From positions 1-10,346 of the forward strand of contig JAAZOW010000035.1 in the NCBI GenBank assembly GCA_012797575.1: a stretch of 10,346 bases of DNA, given 5' to 3'. Of this stretch, positions 1-6,407 are shown piece by piece. Positions within the stretch are counted from its first letter, which is position 1, and each line of letters starts with the position of its first letter. Both the position numbers and the translations under genes were made by a program. The notes under the pieces were generated by a model. The model did not search any database, was not told the DNA's origin, and saw only the letters and a list, made by a program, of their open reading frames with translations. The stretch comes from Methanomicrobiales archaeon (GTDB lineage: Archaea; Halobacteriota; Methanomicrobia; Methanomicrobiales; Methanoculleaceae).

Positions 1-103
1 AGGCGGCAACAAGCGCGGCGAGGATGATCACGATCACCAGGAGGAGCATGACCCCGACGACCGGGGAGACCGCAGACTCAGCCTTCCCACCGGCACCTAG
101 CAT
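1..103 (-). CDS. Archaeal type IV pilin, N-terminal part (runs off left edge)
   Basis: This is the start of a pilin subunit gene; only the first 34 codons are inside the window. The translation begins MLGAGGKAES and continues AVSPVVGVMLLLVIVIIL, the textbook signature of the archaeal Pilin_N (DUF1628) family: a short charged leader, then A-V-S-P-x-x-G and a long hydrophobic helix. By family knowledge a PibD/EppA-type prepilin peptidase should cut just before AVSP, and the helix forms the pilus core. The ATG lies inside the end of the upstream pilin-like gene (7-nt overlap, ATGCTAG), with a good Shine-Dalgarno motif GAGGTGA at 108-114, so translation is probably coupled. Of the three pilin-like genes here it has the most canonical N-terminus, and it may be the major pilin of the system (inference). 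The C-terminal domain cannot be seen. Confidence 0.88.
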   Translation of the reverse strand, partial: MLGAGGKAESAVSPVVGVMLLLVIVIILAALVAA

Positions 104-933
104 ACACTCACCTCGACGTTCACGACCCGGAGGGTGACGTTGGTGACATCATCAGTCTCATCACGCTTGTCCCCCAGAATCTCCTCCATCATCACAGACA
201 CCGTATCATCATCGCCGACAATGCAGTTTTCGAAGGTGATCTTGGTCACCTTCTCGATAGTCTTCTCTTCGAGGACGGTTGCATTCACCTCAAGCGTGGC
301 TATCCCGCTCCCGGTGATGAAAGATTCGTCCTTCTTCCGGGTGAGGTTCACCGTGGTGATGGTGACCTCAGAGCCATCTCCGGACCGGTCCACATCGATG
401 AACCGCTCGAGGAACGCTCTACAATCCCCAGACGCCTCATCCCACGTATTGTACCGCGACGACTGCGGCACCGCCACATCGTCCTTCGTCACCAGAACAA
501 CCCCGCACTCCCAGCGGTAGCCCTGCGGCTCCCAGGAGGTAAACGAGGGCACGTAGGAGACATTCACCAGGGAGGTATTCAACGTCACGGTCTTCACGGT
601 CTCACCTGTCCCGTTGGTGACGGTCACGTTCACCAGGGGGCGATCCTCTACAGAGACCAGCCCGCTCGAACGGACCGGGCTTAAGAGAATATCACCCCCG
701 CCGAGGGAGAAGGGCTCACTGAACCGGGCTGCCTTCTTATGCGATACCACGTGATCGATGTCAGAGTCAAACCTGACAAAAGCGTTCGCCACCTCCCGGG
801 AATGATCGATCTCCGACTGCTGCTTTAACCCGGGAAGATACGTCGCAGAGTAGATCGCAAACAGCGTGACGATGATGCCGAGGATCAGCATCATCGCGAT
901 CACGGTCGAGACCGCATCATCATTCTTCGTCAT
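97..933 (-). CDS. Large pilin-like surface protein (278 aa)
   Basis: This is a probable pilus-associated subunit or pilin-like surface protein. The N-terminus is MTKNDD then AVSTVIAMMLILGIIVTLFA, a class III-type prepilin signal: charged leader, likely cleavage before AVST, and a hydrophobic helix to about residue 33. The ectodomain (about 240 residues) is long for an archaeal pilin. It has at least seven N-x-S/T sequons (NVT, NGT, NTS, NVS, NLT, NAT, NVT), which suggests N-glycosylation, and four cysteines, the last being the C-terminal residue. The segment around residues 55-95, with FSEPFSLGGGDI and a short S-G-L-V-S-V strand, resembles other large archaeal pilin-like proteins. The ATG overlaps the upstream TGA by 4 nt (ATGA), with GGGGGTGAT just upstream as ribosome binding site. 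Its size and sequons would suit a tip, minor or adhesive subunit (inference). I cannot name a more specific family. Confidence 0.85.
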   Translation of the reverse strand: MTKNDDAVSTVIAMMLILGIIVTLFAIYSATYLPGLKQQSEIDHSREVANAFVRFDSDIDHVVSHKKAARFSEPFSLGGGDILLSPVRSSGLVSVEDRPLVNVTVTNGTGETVKTVTLNTSLVNVSYVPSFTSWEPQGYRWECGVVLVTKDDVAVPQSSRYNTWDEASGDCRAFLERFIDVDRSGDGSEVTITTVNLTRKKDESFITGSGIATLEVNATVLEEKTIEKVTKITFENCIVGDDDTVSVMMEEILGDKRDETDDVTNVTLRVVNVEVSVC

Positions 934-1352
934 GGGATCACCCCCGAATAGATGACGGTCTTTTGCGTGACGAGCCGTACGATATCGCCGCTCTTAAGTT
1001 CGACCTCTTCCACCACCAGGCGTCCCCCGAGATCGAACGTATCTTTGGGTTTTCCATCGGCACCAAAGAGGGAGAAATCGGTATACTCAGTCCTCTTCCC
1101 CTCCTCACCGATGACGACCACCACGAGATCCTTCCCCTCCACCCAGTCACCGCCCTTATGCCAGAAGACCACTGTGGTATCGCCCGACACGTTCTTCATC
1201 ACGACATCGACGTTCACCTCCCGGCCGCCCGGGATCATGGAGAACGCCGACGTGGCAAAGAGGGCGACCAGGATGATGACCAGGGTTATCATGATCATCT
1301 CGCCGACGACCGAAGATATCGCGTCATCCTGCTGCCTTCTATCTTGTTTCAT
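930..1352 (-). CDS. Small type IV pilin-like protein (140 aa)
   Basis: This is a pilin-like subunit of the archaeal type IV pilus cluster. The leader MKQDRRQQDD is followed by AISSVVGEMIMITLVIILVA, a variant of the Pilin_N (DUF1628) A-V-S-P-V-x-G pattern in which S-S replaces S-P and a glutamate sits at position 8 of the predicted mature protein. The hydrophobic helix spans about residues 11-40. The rest, about 100 residues, is rich in beta-forming segments with V-V-V stretches (for example KDLVVVVIGEEGKR), contains no cysteine and has one sequon (NVS). It starts 9 nt after the platform-protein gene; that gene's stop codon lies within the TGAGGCGA motif that serves as Shine-Dalgarno site (about 1357-1364). 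Length and composition are normal for an archaeal pilin. Whether it is a major or minor subunit cannot be told from sequence. Confidence 0.85.
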   Translation of the reverse strand: MKQDRRQQDDAISSVVGEMIMITLVIILVALFATSAFSMIPGGREVNVDVVMKNVSGDTTVVFWHKGGDWVEGKDLVVVVIGEEGKRTEYTDFSLFGADGKPKDTFDLGGRLVVEEVELKSGDIVRLVTQKTVIYSGVIP

Positions 1353-1361
1353 GGAATCGCC

Positions 1362-3158
1362 TCATATTACGTAGACAAAGAGGATCACCGTCGCGGCCAG
1401 CATCACACAGACATGTTTGAAGCCAGCAAGTACACTGTTCGAAGAGAGTTGTCCTGCCATGATCCCTGAGAAGAACCCGATGATAATCCCGACATGGAGC
1501 ATCTCCCGAATGTTCGAAGAGATATTGAAATTGACATCAAACGCCTCGAAACTCGATATAAATGCGACATTCAACTGGTACGACGAGTAGAGGTAGATGC
1601 CGAACGAAAGATAGATCACCGCCAGGTAGACGAACGAGACGTTCATCCGCTTGGTCTTCATCTTGATGTAGTGGTTAAGATCGTTGATCGCGATCGTCAG
1701 GATCTCACGGATGTAGTCGGTCACCTCGCTCGCCCGCACCAGGAGAGATATAGCCCGTTTCACCGAGACCAGACCGATCCGCTCCTCCATCCGAACTAAA
1801 GCATCCGAAACACTGGATCCGAGCCGGAGCTCTTCGGCGGTGATCTTTATCTCATGGGAGAGAACCCCCATCTTGCTACTGGAGATCATGAAGATGGCTC
1901 CCTGCAACGTCATACCGACATCGCGCATATCCGCGATCTCGCCGAGGAAGGCAGGAAGTTGCTCCTCGACCTTCATGACGTATCGGCGTCGGATCTCGTA
2001 GGCGATCATCACCGGTATCACGATCGCGATGATGCCGAGACAGAGAAAGACCTCCAGGGTATAGAGGGGGAAGACCGACCCGAAAGAGCCGAACTGGTAA
2101 CTGAGGAAGAGGACGCAGAACAGTCCGGTGCCGATCACCGCCCCGACCGTGTAATCGGAGATATAGAAGGTCACCGGATGGCGGAGGATCTCGATGACGC
2201 GCAACCAGCGTTTTCTCGACTCAAGGGCCTTGAGGAACTTCTCACCAGGTCTCTCCTCGATGGCAGGACCCAGGATCTCGGTACCAAACTCAGTCTCCCG
2301 CACCTCGCGGCGCATGATACCAAGATCGTCAGGCGGAAGAAGGACGTAGAGTATGAAGATCAGGGCGATCGCCCCCAGTGGAAGACCCAGGTACATAAGC
2401 GGCATGATACCTTCAAGCGGAGCCTGCCCACTGAGGCTCTGGGCGACCAGGATGATGATGATCGCGATCGGTCCGGCGACAAACGCGGTCACGTAGACCT
2501 CAGCGATCATCTCCAGGATCTGGAGAAGCGCCTCCTGCTCCTGCCGGGCAAGCTCACGGTATGTCTCCGACTTGGAGTTGAAGAACGAGGTGAGGCTTCC
2601 CCCGCTCCGGTAGACCAGCAGGAGATCGTTTATCAGTTCCTTGAAGTTGGCCGATGGCGTGACCTCCATCACGTTCTGCATCGCCGTGATGAGGTCAAGA
2701 CCGAACGCCTCCACATCCCTGACGATGAGCCCACACTCCTTTGAGACCTCACCGTAGAGATCCCCCGCCTCGTAAACGCCCCGAAAGATCTCGTAGAGCG
2801 TGAGGGTAGATGAGAGCGCCTGCATGTAGGTGACCGCATGAGGGAGGTCGACCTCGATCCGCGTCCGGCGCCCCTCAGCCAGGAGGCGGGGGTAGAAGAA
2901 GATACCAAGGAACAGCAGACCGACGACGGCGACAAAACCGATCAGGACGGTGACACCGTAGGGAAAGAAGGGGAGGATGTTGAACTCGACCCCGAAGAGC
3001 GAGAGGAGAAGGGCGGAGAGGATATAGAGAAAGGTGGCAAGCAGGATTACGAGCAGACCGTACTGCAGGTAGCGGGCGACAGGGATCGGTATGTGGGCTG
3101 AGAGCAACGAACGGGTCACCCCGTCTCTGAAGTTCTGAAACGCTGCTATCTCCTTCAT
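1362..3158 (-). CDS. Type IV pilus assembly platform protein, two T2SF domains (PilC/TadC/FlaJ-like)
   Basis: This is the inner-membrane platform of the pilus machine, on which the ATPase acts to insert pilins into the growing fibre. The 598-residue product has two tandem type II secretion F (T2SF) domains, at about residues 104-210 and 399-495. The paired start motifs are VDLPHAVTYMQAL and EEQLPAFLGEIADM, and helical cytoplasmic segments follow each. About nine membrane segments can be drawn: near 33-55, 63-90, 219-241, 251-274, 335-357, 364-388, 507-528, 553-570 and 579-598. This duplicated arrangement and length fit the large archaeal PilC/TadC-like proteins; archaellum FlaJ/ArlJ is another relative, but no archaellum genes accompany it. 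The ATG overlaps the ATPase stop codon (ATGA), so the ATPase and platform are likely made in a coupled way. I see no frameshift or missing section. Confidence 0.93.
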   Translation of the reverse strand: MKEIAAFQNFRDGVTRSLLSAHIPIPVARYLQYGLLVILLATFLYILSALLLSLFGVEFNILPFFPYGVTVLIGFVAVVGLLFLGIFFYPRLLAEGRRTRIEVDLPHAVTYMQALSSTLTLYEIFRGVYEAGDLYGEVSKECGLIVRDVEAFGLDLITAMQNVMEVTPSANFKELINDLLLVYRSGGSLTSFFNSKSETYRELARQEQEALLQILEMIAEVYVTAFVAGPIAIIIILVAQSLSGQAPLEGIMPLMYLGLPLGAIALIFILYVLLPPDDLGIMRREVRETEFGTEILGPAIEERPGEKFLKALESRKRWLRVIEILRHPVTFYISDYTVGAVIGTGLFCVLFLSYQFGSFGSVFPLYTLEVFLCLGIIAIVIPVMIAYEIRRRYVMKVEEQLPAFLGEIADMRDVGMTLQGAIFMISSSKMGVLSHEIKITAEELRLGSSVSDALVRMEERIGLVSVKRAISLLVRASEVTDYIREILTIAINDLNHYIKMKTKRMNVSFVYLAVIYLSFGIYLYSSYQLNVAFISSFEAFDVNFNISSNIREMLHVGIIIGFFSGIMAGQLSSNSVLAGFKHVCVMLAATVILFVYVI

Positions 3159-4726
3159 TCCCGTTCCTGCACCATTATTTCCTGTATCATCTGCCCGACC
3201 TTCGCAGGAGAGAGAGGCGCCGCCTGGACCATATCCTCAAGGGCAGATCTTCGAAGAGCGATGGTCCCCTCAAGCTGTTCCCTGCTCCAGCCATTCCGGT
3301 AGGCGATATAATCAAAGACGGCCGACTGCTCGTATACCCTTACGAACCGGTCCGTCCGGTGGTCCCAGGTAAAGAGCGGTTCCCATCGCACCCCATCATC
3401 AACGACCGCGATCTCGTTCAACGAGAGACACCGGCGGAAACCCCGCCCCTCATCGTAGAGGAGACTCTGCACCAGGACCAGATCGAGGGCGTTGAACATC
3501 GCCACCGGGACGTTGATGGGGTCATGGATCAGGCGGTTCACGGTTTCGCGCACGTTTCCTGCATGGACCGTCGAGTAGGTGGTGTGCCCGGTATTCATCG
3601 CCTGGAAGAGGGTCTGCGCCTCCTCACCACGCACCTCACCGACGATGATATATTCAGGTCGCTGACGTAGCGCGGTCTTCAGGAGGTGGAACATGCTGAC
3701 GTTGCCGGTGCCGGCGACGCTGGTGCTCTCCCGCGTCCGCATCGCCAGCCAGTTCTCGTGCGGGAGCTGGATCTCGCGGGTATCCTCGATCGAGACTATC
3801 TTTGCCACGGGGGGTATGAAGAACGAGACGGCATTCATCGTCGAGGTCTTGCCGCACGCCGTCCCCCCGGAGATGATCATACTCTTCCGATTCTCGACCG
3901 CAAGCCAGATGTGCGCCATCAGATCGAGATCGTAGGTGTGGTTGGCGATGAGATCGACCGGGGTCATGGGATCGGCACGGAACTTCCTGATGGTGAACGA
4001 GCTCCCCTTCGAGGAGACGATATCGGTGTAGGTGATCTGGGCCCGTGATCCCTCCGGGAGGGCGGCATCGATGAGCGGGGTCGAGAGCGAGAGCTGTTTG
4101 TCAGCTTTCTGAGCGAGTTTGAGCACGAACTTGTTCAGTTCATCTCTGTCGAAGACGCGGTTCGTCTGGATGTTCGCGTACCTCCGGTGATAGAGAAAGA
4201 TCGGGACACCGGGGCCATTGCAGGTGATATCCTCGATCCGATCATCGTTCATCAGAGGATCCAGTTTTCCGTAACCGATGAAGTTGCGTCTGAGGTAATA
4301 GACGAGTATCTCCACCCGCTCGTCAGGCATATCGGGGTCGAAGGAGCGGATCACCTTCTTGATCAGGTCCGGATCGACGCCGAGCTCGCCCCTCTTGCGG
4401 GCGGTATCATAGATCAACATCGCCTTGAGGTGTTCAAACGTCTCCTCAAGGATGATCAGCTCCTTCTCCGTGACCCTGGGTTCGACGACCTCATACCCGA
4501 AGGTGATCGGGTCCCTGCGGTAGATGTTGGTGTAGGAGAAGGGGGGGACCAGCCAGTAACGTTCCAGCACATCCATGTCGGGATCTGCGGGCGGGAGATC
4601 CAGGATCAGGGGAGTGGGATCCGGAATCTCATCCGGGGCGGTGCCCTCACGAGGGATCTCTTTCGCCTTACTCTCAAACAGAGAGGAGATCTTCTCTCTG
4701 AAGCGGGAGGGGAAGTCAAACATCAT
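3155..4726 (-). CDS. Type IV pilus assembly ATPase (GspE/VirB11 secretion ATPase family)
   Basis: This cytoplasmic ATPase powers pilus assembly. All family motifs are present in the 523 residues: Walker A GGTACGKTS (287-295), Asp box VSIEDTREIQ (311-320), Walker B region RPEYIIVGEVRGEEA (356-370) and His box NTGHTTYSTVHA (378-389). The N-terminal domain has the usual PLMNDDRIEDITCNGPG stretch (157-173), and the protein begins with a roughly 80-residue low-similarity region rich in Pro and Asp. The P-loop has Cys (C291) just before GK, where Ser is common in relatives. Two adjacent ATG codons exist; the first overlaps the preceding stop (ATGA), but the G-run at 4729-4734 is better spaced for the second, so the product may lack one Met. 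Pairing with a double T2SF platform and pilin-like genes supports a pilus role rather than an archaellum role. Confidence 0.95.
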   Translation of the reverse strand: MMFDFPSRFREKISSLFESKAKEIPREGTAPDEIPDPTPLILDLPPADPDMDVLERYWLVPPFSYTNIYRRDPITFGYEVVEPRVTEKELIILEETFEHLKAMLIYDTARKRGELGVDPDLIKKVIRSFDPDMPDERVEILVYYLRRNFIGYGKLDPLMNDDRIEDITCNGPGVPIFLYHRRYANIQTNRVFDRDELNKFVLKLAQKADKQLSLSTPLIDAALPEGSRAQITYTDIVSSKGSSFTIRKFRADPMTPVDLIANHTYDLDLMAHIWLAVENRKSMIISGGTACGKTSTMNAVSFFIPPVAKIVSIEDTREIQLPHENWLAMRTRESTSVAGTGNVSMFHLLKTALRQRPEYIIVGEVRGEEAQTLFQAMNTGHTTYSTVHAGNVRETVNRLIHDPINVPVAMFNALDLVLVQSLLYDEGRGFRRCLSLNEIAVVDDGVRWEPLFTWDHRTDRFVRVYEQSAVFDYIAYRNGWSREQLEGTIALRRSALEDMVQAAPLSPAKVGQMIQEIMVQERE

Positions 4727-6381
4727 ATCCCCCCGTGATAGGCGCTCCCGGCCGGTCGACCATGATACTCGATAACCGCATCCACCGCGCAGTTCCTGAC
4801 AAAGACCGCTAGCGCGTATTCCCCAGGACCGAAGATGGATTCGCTCTTGCGCGACTCCGCGCCGTAGATCGTCTGCCAGCCGAACGTCCGGTCAAGGACG
4901 GCGACATCGCCTTCGATGCGGTAGAGCGCGAACCGGGCATCGCTGTAAGGGGTCATCCCCTTAGAGCCGCCAGAGCCCGAACTCGGGACCGTATACGTGA
5001 TCCGCCAGGGGACCGGGGCGACGACCTCGGTGATACCCTGGAGCGAGTATGCCCCCGGGTTTTCAAGCAGGGGATCCCGCATCTCGAGTATGTTCTCATG
5101 GAGCTTCCACCTGTCGGTGTAACTCCAGGAGACCCCGGTCGGGTACCAGGTATCCGTGTAATAATCCTGTACCGGTTTCAGCCAGGCCTTCACCGGAGGG
5201 GAGATCTCAGAGACCGGGATACGGAGAATCTCCGTGAGGCTCTCGTTCGCCGAGAACGGGGGCATCTCGTCGAGAGGTTGCTTCCCGGCGATGGTGGTAC
5301 CGGCGTCGAGCCGGTCGTCCCGCGAGAGGGGGCGGCCCAGCCAGAGGCCGTCGCCACCGTTGAAGTACGGGGCCATCCCGTCGTAGGCGCTCCGTGGAAA
5401 ACCTTTATCCTCGGTATCCACGGTCCAGGCCGCGTTGACGATGACGGGCTGATTCCAGACGGCATCTTCGACGACGATCCTATCGATATCGGGCACCCCG
5501 GGTCCAGGGACGAATGTCCGGTTCCCGGGGTAGTAGCACACGCTCTCGAAGGTGCCTGAGTCCGTGGCGTTGTGCCAGACGGCGCTACCCGAGTACCACC
5601 CCGATGCGGGATCGGCACCCCCCGGGAGGGTGGCATCAAACGTCCCGTTCTCCGGATAATAGACGAACCTGCCCGCGGGCGCATCAGCAACAACCCAGTG
5701 GATCCGCCCGGGAACCGTGCCATCGGTGATCAGGGCAAGGGCGGTGGCCTCGGGGATGATCGTGCGCCGGTCGTGGGTCGGAGGGTAGTAGAGGAGGCCG
5801 ACGCCGTAGCCCATCCGGTTGAGGATGGCGGCAGCAAGGATGGCATGGTCTTCACTGTCGCCCTCTCCTGTGGCGAGGGTTATGACCGGATAGTTCGGGT
5901 AAGCGTCGGTCGCGCCGCGTTCCCTATCTGTTGTGTACTTGAGGCTCTCCACGAAGGTGAGGACGTTAGAGACGGTATCGCCGTCACCGTACCCCGACGT
6001 TCGGGACGTGGCCAGGAACCATTCCGCAACAGTGGCGATGATACCATCGTCGCCGTCGGTCACGACAAACTCAGCCATACGCTGTGGTTTGTCTTCATAC
6101 GTCCCCTGGGAGGAGGAGACGAACCTTTGGTGGGTGGTGCCAGGGATGGTGAGGTCCATCACCATCCTGCTCCCACGGTAGGACCAGGCGTAGGACTTCT
6201 GACCGGTGGCCCTCCCCTGTCCATCGGGCTCGCCAGGGGTTGGAGTGGGCTCGCCGGGGGGGGCTGGAACGGGCTCGGGGTCATCTCCATCGCCACCGAG
6301 AAGACCGGAGAACTGAAGGACTGCAACGGTACCGACGATGACGATCGCGACTATAAGAACGACGATGATCTTGTTGAACAA
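4723..6381 (-). CDS. Membrane-anchored protein with transglutaminase-like domain, catalytic Cys replaced by Ser
   Basis: A 552-residue surface protein with an N-terminal membrane anchor (FNKIIVVLIVAIVIVG, about residues 2-25), a Pro/Gly/Glu-rich linker (about 31-58) and an extracytoplasmic region. Residues about 115-245 resemble the transglutaminase-like superfamily. The helix motif G-E-G-D-S-E-D-H-A-I-L-A-A-A-I-L (172-187) matches the usual G-D-C-E-D core of these proteins, except that the nucleophile position is Ser176 (codon AGT, 5854-5856), one base from Cys TGT. Candidate histidines are H203 and H229. This suggests a binding or structural rather than cross-linking role (inference); about four sequons are present. 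The region after residue 250 is not recognised. The first standard start is TTG at 6381, which has no good ribosome site. The frame stays open upstream, and a CTG at 6405-6403 sits 6-9 nt after GAGGAGG. The stop overlaps the ATPase start by 4 nt. Confidence 0.82.
   Translation of the reverse strand: MFNKIIVVLIVAIVIVGTVAVLQFSGLLGGDGDDPEPVPAPPGEPTPTPGEPDGQGRATGQKSYAWSYRGSRMVMDLTIPGTTHQRFVSSSQGTYEDKPQRMAEFVVTDGDDGIIATVAEWFLATSRTSGYGDGDTVSNVLTFVESLKYTTDRERGATDAYPNYPVITLATGEGDSEDHAILAAAILNRMGYGVGLLYYPPTHDRRTIIPEATALALITDGTVPGRIHWVVADAPAGRFVYYPENGTFDATLPGGADPASGWYSGSAVWHNATDSGTFESVCYYPGNRTFVPGPGVPDIDRIVVEDAVWNQPVIVNAAWTVDTEDKGFPRSAYDGMAPYFNGGDGLWLGRPLSRDDRLDAGTTIAGKQPLDEMPPFSANESLTEILRIPVSEISPPVKAWLKPVQDYYTDTWYPTGVSWSYTDRWKLHENILEMRDPLLENPGAYSLQGITEVVAPVPWRITYTVPSSGSGGSKGMTPYSDARFALYRIEGDVAVLDRTFGWQTIYGAESRKSESIFGPGEYALAVFVRNCAVDAVIEYHGRPAGSAYHGGI
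4729..4734 (-). promoter_or_regulatory. G-rich ribosome binding site of the ATPase gene
   Basis: On the minus strand six G residues are followed by AT and then ATGATG. The run is 2 nt from the first ATG and 5 nt from the second (4723-4721), so the second ATG is the better spaced start even though the first gives the ATGA stop-start overlap. The difference is a single N-terminal Met. Confidence 0.45.
6256..6263 (-). repeat. Run of eight C in the coding strand of the transglutaminase-like gene
   Basis: Eight consecutive G on the plus strand (C on the coding strand) encode Ala40-Pro41-Pro42 in the linker between the membrane anchor and the extracellular domain. A gain or loss of one base would shift the frame before the whole folded domain. 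In this copy the frame is intact. Confidence 0.6.
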
Positions 6382-6407
6382 GGTCTCGTCAAAGGTGAGA
6401 TCCAGCC

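Noticed and set aside
1854..2744. Long plus-strand frame (296 codons) opposite the platform gene
   Set aside because: The product is dominated by Asp, Glu, Arg and His, as expected from the antisense of a hydrophobic membrane protein. The minus-strand gene is certain.
1362..4726. Archaellum motor (FlaI/FlaJ) rather than pilus machinery
   Set aside because: The platform has two T2SF domains and is long, the ATPase is flanked by pilin-like genes, and no archaellin, FlaH, FlaG or FlaF gene is visible.
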